64,000 nt of DNA. Origin: Nitrospiraceae bacterium. GTDB lineage: Bacteria > Nitrospirota > Nitrospiria > Nitrospirales > UBA8639. Under the pieces are notes generated by a model. That model searched no databases and was not told the DNA's origin. It saw nothing but the letters and a program-made list of their open reading frames with translations. Positions 55,900-64,000 of the stretch are shown one piece after another. The stretch covers positions 136,687-200,686 of the forward strand of contig JACKFF010000009.1 of assembly GCA_020632595.1 (NCBI GenBank), written 5' to 3'. The translations under genes and the position numbers were made by a program. Every line of letters starts with the position of its first letter. Positions within the stretch are counted from its first letter, which is position 1.

Positions 55900-58800
55900 A
55901 TGTCCCTACTCCAGGAAGCCGGATTATCAGCTCTCCTCATCGAAGACAATACCCACGAGCGAATCGCGATCCGGCGTTCCCTAAAGAAGGACGTTCACAC
56001 CCTTCTTGAATGTGAAAGTGCGGAGGAAGCCATTCGCCATCTGGAACACTCTCCTTCGGCATTTGACGTCATCATCGCCGACTTCAAGCTCCCGGGCATG
56101 GATGGCCTTACGCTGTTTCGCACCCTGCGTCAGATGAAATGCGTATCTCCGTTTATTCTTTTAACCGGCAATGGATCCGAACAGATTGCCATTGAAGCCT
56201 TCAAAGCCGGAGTGAATGACTATTTGGTCAAAGCATCCGAAAGCGACTACTTGGATCTATTGCCGGTGCTCGTGACTGAAGTCATCCAACATCATCGTTT
56301 GAAAATCCGGAACGAGTTACTGGAATTGTCACTCAAAGAAGCCCATGAACGGTTTCATCAATTCATGGAGCATTATCAGGGGATTTTCTGGCTGACCGAC
56401 TTTCAAGAACCAAGAAAATTATTGTATGTCAGCCCGACCTATGAAAGGATTTGGGACCGCCCGGCTCTTCAGCTCACTGGGAACCCGTTGGATTGGCTTG
56501 AGGCCATTCATCCCAAAGATCAGGACCGTATCAGGAACGCCTATCTGAGGCTGAATATCACCGGAGGATATAACGAGATTTATCGAATCGTGAAAGCAGA
56601 CGGGTCGACTCGCTGGATCCATGAACGCGGACTCATCAATCACAATCACGGGGGACATCCGTATCGGATCACCCGGCTGGCAGAAGATATTACCGACCGC
56701 ACCACGATGTCCGAAGCCCTTCAGGCCAGCGAGGAACGCTTTGCACAGTTCATGGCCCATCTTCCGGGTTTGGCCTATATGAAAGACGAAGAGTATCGTT
56801 TGACATATCTGAATCCGGAATTTGAACAGGTGTTCAATATTGATCTCAAAAACTGGATCGGGAAAACCGTTCACGACGTCTTGCCGCCCGACACCGCGAC
56901 CATGCTCCAACACGATGATGACTGGGTGCTCTCCCATGGTCAATCCCTGGAAAGGATCGAGGACATTCCACTCCATGACGGCCTGCATCAGTATTTAACG
57001 TGCAAATTTCCTATTCTGCAACATGACCGTCCGCCAATACTGGGAGGGGTTTCGATCGATGTCACCGGCCAATTCAAAGCGGAAATCCAACGGGATCATA
57101 TCTTTTCCCTCTCCCTGGATCTCATGTGCAGCATTGGTATTGACGGGTATCTCAAAAAAACCAATCCTGCCTTCGAAAAACTTCTCGGGTACACCCAGGA
57201 AGAACTGTTATCCCAACCATTGATTTTTTTCACTCATCCGGATGACCGGATTTCCACCCAGACAGCGTTCCATCAACTCGCTGAAGAAAAGGATGTGGTG
57301 GATTTCCAGAACCGCATCCGTGATATCCGTGGCAATTACCTCTGGCTGGAATGGCGCGCCACTCCCCAGCTTCAGGAAAAAACCATCTATGCCGTTGCCC
57401 GGGATATCACCCAGCGGTATCACGCAACCAAAGCACTCCGCCGGTATGAGCAAATTGTGTCCACCAGCTCGGACTTTCTCTGCTTTTTAGATGAGAAGAA
57501 TTGCCTGCAAGCCGTGAATCATGGATTTTGTGAATACTTCAATCTTCCTGCCCGGGACATCATCGGTCGGCACATTCGCGATTTTGTGGGGACGGATCTC
57601 TTTGAATCTCAGCTCACCAGTCATTTAGATGACTGTCGAAAAGGGCGGGTCGTCTGCTTTCATCAGCATGTAACCTTTCCGGAAGAAAACGTGCGCTTCA
57701 TGGAGGTAAGACTGAATCCCTATGTCGAGCCGGATGGAACAATTTCAGGCGTGACCGCCATATGGAGAGATCTCACCGAACAGAAACGTCTGGAACAGCA
57801 TGTGAGACAGACACAAAAAATGGAATCCATCGGAACCCTGGCCGGAGGAATCGCTCATGACTTCAATAATATCCTGATGGCGATCCTCGGATGGGCAGAA
57901 ATGGGGACATGGAAACATCCCAAAGGCGATCCCGCCTACGCATACTTTGAGCAAATCGGAATCGCGGGGAAACGGGGGCGGGATCTCATCCAGCAAATCC
58001 TCACCTTCAGCCGGCAAAACGAACACCATCCCCGCCCGGTCGAACTGGCCCCCATCATCGAAGAATCACTGGCTCTTCTCCGGGCCACCTTCCCCTCAAA
58101 CATTGAGCTGCATTTTGGAAATCAGAACAAGATGAATATGGTGTTTGCCGACCCCGTTCAAATTCATCGCATCATCATGAACCTCTGTTCGAATGCGGAA
58201 CATGCCCTTCGCCCCCATGGCGGAACCCTGACCATCGACCTTCATGCCATCATCATTGAAAAAGGCGACCTCCAATTCCCCCCGACCCTCAATCCCGGAA
58301 GATATGTGCAGATCGTCGTCAGTGATTCCGGTCCCGGGATTCCCGAACATTTCCTTCCCAAAATTTTCGACCCGTTTTTCACGACCAAACCCGTCGGAGA
58401 AGGAACCGGAATGGGATTGTCCGTGGTACATGGCATTGTAGAAAATCTTCGAGGACATATCTGGGTCAAATCTTCTCATAAGGACGGAACCACCTTTTTC
58501 ATTGCCATCCCCGAGTACCAGACCCCCGCTGACTCTTCTCTTCATTCAAAGCCTTCCCCCATCTGTCGCGGAAAGGGACATGTGTTGATTGTGGATGATG
58601 AGGTATCGATTACCGAAGTTTTGAAAGAATTTCTGGAGCATCTGGGCTATACCGTCACCGTCCGGACTCATCCCTTGGAGGCCCTTAGAGATTTTCGCAT
58701 GAATCCCCATCGATTCGACTGTCTCATCACTGATCAAACGATGCCCACACTTGGAGGAGACCAGTTATCTCGAGAAATCCTCAAAATACGGCCCGATATG

Positions 58801-58956
58801 CCAATCATCCTTTGTACGGGGTTCAGTCATACGATTGAGAAGGAAAATGCGTTGGAACAGGGGATTACCGCATTCCTCTATAAGCCCATCTTACTGGATC
58901 AACTGAGCCAGACGCTGACTCACATCCTGTCGCATTCCCAATCCGAAAAATCCTAA
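55900..58956 (+). CDS. hybrid sensor histidine kinase with receivers at both ends
   Basis: The 1018-residue protein starts with a receiver (ALLIEDNTHE, phosphoacceptor Asp in IIADFKLPGMDG). Four PAS regions follow (about 150-275, 280-400, 405-520, 525-640), then HisKA (GGIAHDFNNILMAILG) and HATPase_c (NLCSNAEHAL, VSDSGPGIP, GTGMGLSVVHG). A C-terminal receiver ends it (VLIVDDEVSI, Asp in CLITDQTMPTLG, Lys in LYKPI). No membrane helix is visible, so it is cytoplasmic. The N-terminal receiver could take phosphate from the preceding kinase, linking the three proteins in a branched relay. No output domain with DNA-binding or cyclase activity is encoded here. Confidence 0.9.
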   Translation: MSLLQEAGLSALLIEDNTHERIAIRRSLKKDVHTLLECESAEEAIRHLEHSPSAFDVIIADFKLPGMDGLTLFRTLRQMKCVSPFILLTGNGSEQIAIEAFKAGVNDYLVKASESDYLDLLPVLVTEVIQHHRLKIRNELLELSLKEAHERFHQFMEHYQGIFWLTDFQEPRKLLYVSPTYERIWDRPALQLTGNPLDWLEAIHPKDQDRIRNAYLRLNITGGYNEIYRIVKADGSTRWIHERGLINHNHGGHPYRITRLAEDITDRTTMSEALQASEERFAQFMAHLPGLAYMKDEEYRLTYLNPEFEQVFNIDLKNWIGKTVHDVLPPDTATMLQHDDDWVLSHGQSLERIEDIPLHDGLHQYLTCKFPILQHDRPPILGGVSIDVTGQFKAEIQRDHIFSLSLDLMCSIGIDGYLKKTNPAFEKLLGYTQEELLSQPLIFFTHPDDRISTQTAFHQLAEEKDVVDFQNRIRDIRGNYLWLEWRATPQLQEKTIYAVARDITQRYHATKALRRYEQIVSTSSDFLCFLDEKNCLQAVNHGFCEYFNLPARDIIGRHIRDFVGTDLFESQLTSHLDDCRKGRVVCFHQHVTFPEENVRFMEVRLNPYVEPDGTISGVTAIWRDLTEQKRLEQHVRQTQKMESIGTLAGGIAHDFNNILMAILGWAEMGTWKHPKGDPAYAYFEQIGIAGKRGRDLIQQILTFSRQNEHHPRPVELAPIIEESLALLRATFPSNIELHFGNQNKMNMVFADPVQIHRIIMNLCSNAEHALRPHGGTLTIDLHAIIIEKGDLQFPPTLNPGRYVQIVVSDSGPGIPEHFLPKIFDPFFTTKPVGEGTGMGLSVVHGIVENLRGHIWVKSSHKDGTTFFIAIPEYQTPADSSLHSKPSPICRGKGHVLIVDDEVSITEVLKEFLEHLGYTVTVRTHPLEALRDFRMNPHRFDCLITDQTMPTLGGDQLSREILKIRPDMPIILCTGFSHTIEKENALEQGITAFLYKPILLDQLSQTLTHILSHSQSEKS

Positions 58957-58985
58957 AGAATCGCTGATAGACACAGGAGTCTCTT

Positions 58986-59429
58986 CTAAAACACTTTGGT
59001 CTTTCGTGTCGCGTTCAAATACCCTAGGAGGATGTCACGCCTTGCGACGACACCGAGGAGTTTTCCATCTTCATCGACCACCGGCATTCGGATCAGATGC
59101 TTCCCTTCCAGTTTATTAATAATCTCCATAGCCGGTGTTTCCCGCTTCACTGTCACCGGTGCAGGAGTCATCAAGTCACTCGCCGGAACTCCTGCTAGAG
59201 ACCGCTCCTCCTTAATCGCATGGAGAAGATCGAACTCACTGACAATCCCAAGCAAATGCTGCTCACGATCCACAATGGGTACGCTCCCAAAACCCTCTTC
59301 AGTCATGGTCTGCGCCAATGTTTCTGCTGAATCCTCAGGATGATAGGCATACACGGCATCTTGCATGAATTGCTCGGCAATCAGCCCCTTAAAGTCACGA
59401 GACCCAACAATGTAATCAACGCGTCGCAT
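58986..59429 (-). CDS. CBS-domain pair protein
   Basis: The 147-residue protein is a tandem CBS pair: AYHPEDSAETLAQTMTEEGF with PIVDREQHLLGIVSEFDLLH, then VTVKRETPAMEIINKLEGKH with PVVDEDGKLLGVVARRDIL. Such modules bind adenine nucleotides and act as energy-state sensors. AAGGAGGG lies ten bases before the ATG. It converges with the hybrid kinase gene (29 bp between the stops). The small membrane protein gene lies just upstream on the same strand. Confidence 0.9.
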   Translation of the reverse strand: MRRVDYIVGSRDFKGLIAEQFMQDAVYAYHPEDSAETLAQTMTEEGFGSVPIVDREQHLLGIVSEFDLLHAIKEERSLAGVPASDLMTPAPVTVKRETPAMEIINKLEGKHLIRMPVVDEDGKLLGVVARRDILLGYLNATRKTKVF

Positions 59430-59502
59430 AATCCATCCCTCCTTCTATCGGGAAGTCGTGTGAGCGTAGGTATTGAAAGGACAACCGGACACCGCAGGTC
59501 TT

Positions 59503-59643
59503 TCAATCCAAAACCACTTTCCACATTCCCAAGGCTAAGAGGCTAAAAATAAGACCTTCGACCATTCCTTCCCCCCAGGCTGCCAAACGGGGGTTGAACA
59601 TCCACAGTTTAAGCATCATCCAGCCCGGAAACGCTTTTCTCAT
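59503..59643 (-). CDS. 46-residue membrane protein
   Basis: The short frame reads MRKAFPGWMMLKLWMFNPRL and continues with a single hydrophobic helix (GLIFSLLALGMWKVVL) and stop. It is preceded by an excellent ribosome binding site (AAGGAGGTGAGTCC) and has no competitor on either strand. It lies 73 bp upstream of the CBS gene on the same strand, so the two may be co-transcribed. I recognise no family; a single-pass helper or regulatory peptide is plausible. Confidence 0.68.
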   Translation of the reverse strand: MRKAFPGWMMLKLWMFNPRLAAWGEGMVEGLIFSLLALGMWKVVLD

Positions 59644-59734
59644 GGACTCACCTCCTTCCGATCCTCAACGACCTTTCACTCAGAGAATTCCATGTTCGTC
59701 CGCGAATTGTTCATGTTTTTCCCATCATACAAAC

Positions 59735-59774
59735 AAAAAGGCCTCCCGGACATGTATATCCCCGGAAGGCCTTT
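59735..59774 (-). terminator. hairpin terminator upstream of the small membrane protein gene
   Basis: On the minus strand, GAAAGGCCTTCCGGGG pairs with CCGGGAGGCCTTTTT and is followed by Ts. It would stop leftward transcripts entering the CBS operon; no gene on that side is recognised as its source. Confidence 0.6.
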
Positions 59775-60080
59775 CACTGTAGATAGCGTGAAGAAGGAAC
59801 GATCTACCCCATGACAACCTCGATTTTAAATATTTTCTACCATGCGCTTTTTTTGAATAAAAGTAAAGCGCCTCATTTCAGGGAAACAGGAGCACGGTGA
59901 CGCGTACAAGCACTCTGAGAAAAAAGGACAACCGGAACCATAAGAAAACCTCTGGCATGTTTTTCAGCATTCACGTAAATTATTAAAAATTTTCAATGAC
60001 ATAGTCCGGGAAAATATCCCTTCCCATAAAAATAAGGTAAGATTTCGTGCGGGTCCGCCAACCAAACTCATAATGAAACT
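59775..60080. other. gene-less stretch
   Basis: No coding region is supported. The promoter of the DUF5069 gene is presumably here. Nothing explains the leftward terminator at its left edge. Confidence 0.35.
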
Positions 60081-60127
60081 TTGTCGCCACCAAGAGACCT
60101 TAGCGAGTTGCTCGCTGGCTCGCCCGT

Positions 60128-60490
60128 ATGGCAGATAACGTGCGGGCATCTCAACAGGAGAACTTCCCGCTTCTCTATCGCGTGTCTTTGGGCAGTCCGA
60201 TTGGAATTGACGGCTATTTCCTTCGGCACTTCGGGCTGTCTTTTCCTCAATTTCGTAACGCCGTCATAGAAACTCGTACGGACCAAGATCTGGAACAGTG
60301 GTTCCTCGGTCAGCCGGAAGTACATTCCTTAACTATTTCGACCTGGAATAACTTTGCCCCCAAGCTAGGCACTCCCGGCCACCCTGTCTCTTTCTTAAGG
60401 CATCTCATCAAATGGTTTGTCTATCCCAAATCCATCAAGCACCCGGTAAACAGTCTTTTTGAAATGATCGAACAGGATGAGGCCCGTTAG
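60128..60490 (+). CDS. DUF5069 protein, probably frameshifted at the N-terminus
   Basis: The open frame from the ATG at 60128 reads MADNVRASQQENFPLLYRVS and has the DUF5069 layout (GIDGYFLRHFGLSFPQFRNAV, FLRHLIKWF). DUF5069 proteins usually start about 15-20 residues earlier. In another frame just upstream lies SPPRDLSELLAG, and in the main frame the bases before the ATG read VARWLAR. A loss of four bases in GGCTGGCT would explain the break. There is no ribosome binding site at 60128. The protein may therefore be truncated. It lies in the same direction as the broken glutaminase gene. Confidence 0.5.
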   Translation: MADNVRASQQENFPLLYRVSLGSPIGIDGYFLRHFGLSFPQFRNAVIETRTDQDLEQWFLGQPEVHSLTISTWNNFAPKLGTPGHPVSFLRHLIKWFVYPKSIKHPVNSLFEMIEQDEAR

Positions 60491-60565
60491 GTCCCATCCA
60501 ATCTGATGGAATGGCACCCAGACCACAACCAATATTTAATATTTCCCCTAAAGATGTGAGCATAC

Positions 60566-61480
60566 ATGAACTATCAAGCCATTTTGGATGAGATCCATCA
60601 GGAAGTCTTAAGCCTGTTACCGTGCGGAACCGTCGCCACCTACATTCCCCAATTGGCATCCGTTTCCCCTCAAAAGTTTGGAATGGCCGTACAGACCGTT
60701 GACGGGGAAATGTTCCAGGTGGGGCAGGCCTTAGAGCCCTTCTCAATTCAAAACATTTCAAAGGTATATACCCTGACCCTCGGATTTCCCTTTGAAGGCG
60801 ACAACATTTGGATATGAGTGGGACTCGAACCATCCGGATCGACCTTCAACTCTCTCGTACAGCTCGAGTATGAACATGGCATACCCAGAAATCCGTTTAT
60901 CAATGCAGGAGCCCTGGTGGTTTCCGATATCCTCGTATCGCATTTAAAAGATGCCAAATCCGCTTTTCTCGATTATGTCCGGCAACGGGCCAATAATGCC
61001 TCCATTCAAGATGATCCCCAGGTGGCCCGCTTCGAACGCCAAAGCGGCTTTCGGAATGCAGCCATGGCCAATTTCCTCAAAAGTTTTTCCAACCTCACAA
61101 ACGAGGTGGAGGAGGTGTTAGACTTTTATTACTTTCACTGCTCACTATCGATGAGCTGTGCGGACCTGGCGAAAGGATTTCTCTTTCTCGCCAACAAAGG
61201 TCACTGTGTTTGGACCAATCAGCAGGTCCTCACCCAGAGCCAGACAAAAAGAGTGAACGCCCTCATGCTCACCTGCGGTACCTATGATGCCGCGGGAGAC
61301 TTCGCTTTCAATGTCGGATTGCCGGGGAAAAGTGGGGTGGGTGGTGAAATTGTCGGGGTGATCCCAAACCGGCTCACGGTTGCCGTCTGGTCCCCCGGTT
61401 TAAACGAAAAGGGCAATTCATTCGCGGGACAATACGCACTCGAATTATTTACCACCAAAACCGGTGTGTCGATTTTCTGA
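60566..61480 (+). pseudogene. glutaminase A gene with an in-frame TGA
   Basis: The two halves lie in the same frame and together give a serine-dependent glutaminase of normal length (~305 residues): SIQNISKVYTLTLGF with the Ser-x-x-Lys motif, GLEPSGSTFNSLVQLEYEHG, IPRNPFINAGALVVSD, LMLTCGTYDAAGDFAF and VGLPGKSGVGGEIVG. Between GDNIWI and VGLEPSG is TGA at 60815-60817, where the family has Arg (LWKRVG): probably a CGA to TGA mutation. A GTG follows and could restart translation, but such a product would lack the catalytic Ser. Function would be glutamine to glutamate plus ammonia. Confidence 0.85.
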
Positions 61481-61753
61481 ATCAGACATCAGCCTTCCCA
61501 CAAGTATGACCCAAGGCTTCTTATGATCAAACCATTTGAGATGGGCGAACAGTCGTGATGTCACCAATCATAAGAATGTGCCTCCACCATAAAAACCAAG
61601 AGCCCGGCCCGCAACCGGAAAACTCTCAACCGCTGGATCAGCCAACAACAAGCGCCCATGCAATACCGGCAGAAACTGTTGAATAATTCGTATTTCTTTT
61701 AGTTTAACGCTCTACCATATTATTGTGTGGCAATCGAGAACAATGAGGAAGGG
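61481..61753. other. gene-less stretch before the dispersed repeat
   Basis: Only short frames; one reads LNRWISQQQAPMQYRQKLL, perhaps a trace of a helicase-associated domain, but the trace is too short to call. Confidence 0.3.
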
Positions 61754-61864
61754 TTCAAAAATCCCCGTCCAGGAAGGCCGCAGCCGCTTGGGCGAGCGGA
61801 GTATACGGAGGAGTGCGTGAGCACGGCCAAGGGGCGAGAACGCTGGTGGCGGCCTTTTTCAACA
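61754..61864 (+). repeat. 111-bp dispersed repeat (MITE-like), copy R2
   Basis: Matches R1 at 34213-34322 in opposite orientation, with inverted TTCAAAAA/TTTTTCAA ends. Here it runs into the coding region of the TPR protein and supplies its first residues and a GGAGGAG sequence. Confidence 0.85.
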
Positions 61865-62578
61865 CTCCCCAACAGCTTTCTGTGTCTGCTCATGGCATTC
61901 GGCGGACCTGTAGCCTTAACAGCTCAAGATGCGGAATTCGCAGATGAAAAGCGAAACGAGGTGTTTGTCCCGGGGAGCCCGGTCACCAACCAAAGCGTAG
62001 AGGCAGGACTTCTCAAAAGACGAAACGCACTTCGATCATCTCCGGAGTTTCAGAAACATGATGCTCCCACCCATTTACGACTGGCGGACATGCTGAGTCA
62101 GCAAGGTGATCCAAACGGCGCAATTGAAGAATATCATGCCGCCATTCAATTTAATTCGAACCTGGCTGAAGCGTACCGGGGGCTTGGGGCTGTATACATC
62201 GATACCCACCAATGGCGCCATGCGGAAGACGCGTTGCGAGCTAGCGCAGGATTAGACGCGACCAACAACCAAACCTATTACTGGTTGGGCCGAACCCTGA
62301 TGGCGCAACGCAAATTTTCTGGCGCCGAAGCCGCCTTCACCACAGCAACCGTCCTGAATCCACAGGATGCCGAAGCGTTCTCCGATCTTGGATTAGTCCT
62401 GATGGCCCAAAGTCAGGCGTTGGAAGCCGGCAAGGCTTTGACCCGGGCCATTCAAGTCCGGCCGGACTATGCCGAGGCTCACCATCGACTCGAATTACTT
62501 CGTGCATCGCAACCGGACCCCGAGCAACTGACCCTGGCGGCCCTTGAAATTTTAAACCTTCTGTTTAAACGGGAATGA
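61817..62578 (+). CDS. TPR protein with signal peptide; 5' end inside a repeat
   Basis: From a GTG at 61817 the protein (253 residues) reads VSTAKGRERWWRPF, a basic n-region from the dispersed repeat, followed by a hydrophobic segment (LPNSFLCLLMAFGGPVAL) and a cleavage-like site (TAQDA). Three to four TPRs follow (DPNGAIEEYHAAIQFN, AYRGLGAVYIDTHQWRHAED, DAEAFSDLGLVLMAQSQALE). The frame is open upstream to 61727 but that part is repeat sequence. The GGAGGAG that could serve as ribosome binding site is part of the repeat. An alternative start is the Met in LLMAFGG, which would destroy the signal peptide. Confidence 0.72.
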   Translation: MSTAKGRERWWRPFSTLPNSFLCLLMAFGGPVALTAQDAEFADEKRNEVFVPGSPVTNQSVEAGLLKRRNALRSSPEFQKHDAPTHLRLADMLSQQGDPNGAIEEYHAAIQFNSNLAEAYRGLGAVYIDTHQWRHAEDALRASAGLDATNNQTYYWLGRTLMAQRKFSGAEAAFTTATVLNPQDAEAFSDLGLVLMAQSQALEAGKALTRAIQVRPDYAEAHHRLELLRASQPDPEQLTLAALEILNLLFKRE

Positions 62579-62617
62579 TTTTTCCCCTATCTTGCCAGGC
62601 AGATTATATTTCATATT

Positions 62618-63487
62618 TTAAAATCTCCACGAGATTCCCGCACCCGTCAAAAAATCATCCGTGCCACGAGTCAGGCCGCCTCCGACCCGCACATCCAGTT
62701 GAAGATTGTATGTCAGATGATAGAGCACTCCCGTTTGAAGAAAATTTGCGCTGCCACTCGCCACATCTCTGGGATACAATCCGTAATATTCCACAAACCC
62801 GGTTAATCGATCCCGGATGGCTGCGCTCAGTCCCAGGGACGAGGAGACCTGCACATACCGCGTGCCCTGAGAAGTAGGACTGCCGATATTCACCGTTCCG
62901 AATAGCCCCACCCTTTTATTCAACGCATACGTCAAAATCGTCCGGAATAGCGGGTCAAGTCGATCCGAGGAGAAATTCTTATCACCCGTGGGGATCGACA
63001 GCCGGCCGACAAAACTTAACCGGGGTCTCAACCCCTGTTGCTGCAAAGCCTGAACTTTAAATCCCAGGGCCAGATCATTGAACCCATTCACATCCCGGCC
63101 ATTGTCAATGTAAGTCAGATTTGGCCATTCCACGCGCAATTCAGTCCTCTCGGTTAATCCGATACGGACAAGGGTCTCAGGAAAGTTATGGGTTTTGACA
63201 TCGGGAGAGGCTTTTTCAAGAGAAAAGGTATATCCCGTTTCGATTTGAATGCGTCCCTTGGGGATCGTGTTAGGACTCAGGCTGAATGTCGGCCGATCCG
63301 TCTCAATCGGCTGGGTAAACGCGCCCGCCTGTCCCATGATCCACGGACGGGAGGGAGGTGCCTCGCCTCCATTTTCCTGTCCATAACACCAGGCCGATCC
63401 CAGCAGGACCACACACAACGACCACCCTAAGACTCCAGGGAGCGATCGTCCAATTCGGTTGAGATTGGATACACAGAATACGCGCAT
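62618..63487 (-). CDS. outer-membrane transporter-like protein (MetA-pathway phenol family)
   Basis: The 289-residue protein has a signal peptide (GVLGWSLCVVLLGSAWCYG) and then the pattern of a small outer-membrane barrel: IETDRPTFSLSPNTIPKGRI, TELRVEWPN, LSFVGRLSIPTGDK, GLFGTVNIGSP, and a C-terminal strand ending in Phe (GAGISWRF). This matches the MetA-pathway/transporter family (PF13557), whose members are found with many different substrates. The start is the ATG at 63487. It converges with the TPR gene (39 bp between stops). Confidence 0.85.
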   Translation of the reverse strand: MRVFCVSNLNRIGRSLPGVLGWSLCVVLLGSAWCYGQENGGEAPPSRPWIMGQAGAFTQPIETDRPTFSLSPNTIPKGRIQIETGYTFSLEKASPDVKTHNFPETLVRIGLTERTELRVEWPNLTYIDNGRDVNGFNDLALGFKVQALQQQGLRPRLSFVGRLSIPTGDKNFSSDRLDPLFRTILTYALNKRVGLFGTVNIGSPTSQGTRYVQVSSSLGLSAAIRDRLTGFVEYYGLYPRDVASGSANFLQTGVLYHLTYNLQLDVRVGGGLTRGTDDFLTGAGISWRF

Positions 63488-63718
63488 AGAATTTCGAATC
63501 CATTTAAAAGGGTCATACGTTTACCGTGATGGCATTGGAAGTCGTCGTTCACGGAATGATGAAATGAGCGCACCACTTATACCAGATGGCAGGCAGAGAC
63601 ATGATCACACGATAATCCGAGAAAACATTATCCAAGGATCAAGCCGGCGTTTACGGCCAGATTCTGCCTTCATGAAGTCCGTCGATGAGGACAATCGGAA
63701 GGCATGATACGGAAAGGG

Positions 63719-64000
63719 TTAGGAAGGTTGATTCACGACCTGTCGGATGGCATCGACCAGTTGGCTGGCGACACTGCTTTTGGTGACATACTTCGCGGCC
63801 CCGGCTTCCAGGAGCATTTTTTCAATTTGCTTATCCTCATGAACCGACAATCCGATGACTTTGACAGTAGGATGCTCGTTTGTAAGAATTTTGGTCGCTT
63901 CGATGCCATTGATTCGTGGCATGTTGACATCCATCACCACCACATCGGGAAGAACCAGTTTGGTCGCCTCCAAGGCTTCTTCCCCATTTTTGGCTTCTCC
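63719..64000 (-). CDS. response regulator receiver, C-terminal part (cut by the window edge)
   Basis: The visible ~93 residues cover the second half of a receiver domain: phosphoacceptor Asp in DVVVMDVNMPRING, Ser in VKVIGLSVHEDK and Lys in AKYVTKSSVASQ. The reading ends soon after the last helix (LVDAIRQVVNQPS), so this is either a stand-alone receiver or the C-terminal receiver of a larger protein. The upstream part lies beyond 64000. Confidence 0.88.
   Translation of the reverse strand, partial: GEAKNGEEALEATKLVLPDVVVMDVNMPRINGIEATKILTNEHPTVKVIGLSVHEDKQIEKMLLEAGAAKYVTKSSVASQLVDAIRQVVNQPS

Noticed and set aside
60815..60817. TGA in the glutaminase gene as a selenocysteine codon
   Set aside because: The aligned family residue is Arg, not Cys, and I see no selenocysteine insertion structure; a CGA to TGA mutation is simpler.

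Overview
The gene content suggests a Nitrospira-like bacterium (phylum Nitrospirota). Pointers are a PEP-CTERM/exosortase exopolysaccharide system, large FG-GAP-repeat surface proteins behind candidate c-di-GMP riboswitches, many TPR lipoproteins, and dispersed 110-bp repeats of a kind I associate with Nitrospira genomes. The taxonomic call is an inference; there is no rRNA gene in the window.

Layout. (1) 366-8581, minus strand: an exopolysaccharide locus of the exosortase type, with an outer-membrane beta-barrel, a polysaccharide deacetylase, an N-terminally short sugar transferase, a Wzz/BY-kinase fusion and two Wza-like export proteins. (2) 9080-11574: a decayed IS3-family element (called here copy 1) carrying a second, unrelated IS3-family element at 10147-11407 with a clean 3-bp target duplication. 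(3) 11761-23611: an integrative island in the 3' end of a tRNA-Arg(CCU) gene, bounded by identical 45-bp repeats. It carries a lipase-like/TPR lipoprotein, a wrecked AAA ATPase gene, and a compact module DNA methyltransferase / serine recombinase / excisionase / tyrosine integrase. Inside the ATPase gene sits an IS256-family element, which is itself split by IS3 copy 2; IS3 copy 3, inverted, sits on what looks like a deletion scar. (4) 24473-32985: the rest of the PEP-CTERM system (PrsT-like TPR lipoprotein, a PEP-CTERM protein, an exosortase-EpsI fusion) among decayed transposases of the IS3, IS256 and IS200 families. (5) 33197-42978: a PA0069-type radical SAM protein, TPR and unknown lipoproteins, a probable lysine-catabolism operon (saccharopine dehydrogenase, AASA dehydrogenase, VOC protein), a decayed pair of periplasmic genes and a DUF2490 protein. 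(6) 43255-49601: an IS30 remnant, then two secreted Fn3/FG-GAP proteins, each behind a GEMM-like leader and a hairpin at the ribosome binding site. (7) 50460-64000: cupin, secreted protein, Tag-DUF488 fusion, C39-like protein, a three-gene phosphorelay cluster, CBS protein, a 46-residue membrane protein, a DUF5069 protein, a glutaminase gene broken by an in-frame TGA, a TPR protein whose N-terminus comes from a dispersed repeat, an outer-membrane transporter-like protein and the end of a response regulator.

How the parts work together. Regions 1 and 4 together give export, modification and anchoring of an exopolysaccharide plus sorting of PEP-CTERM proteins; the island and IS debris lie between them. 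Region 6 links c-di-GMP, the usual biofilm signal, to large surface proteins. The density of nested IS insertions with readable target duplications lets the order of events be reconstructed from the sequence alone.
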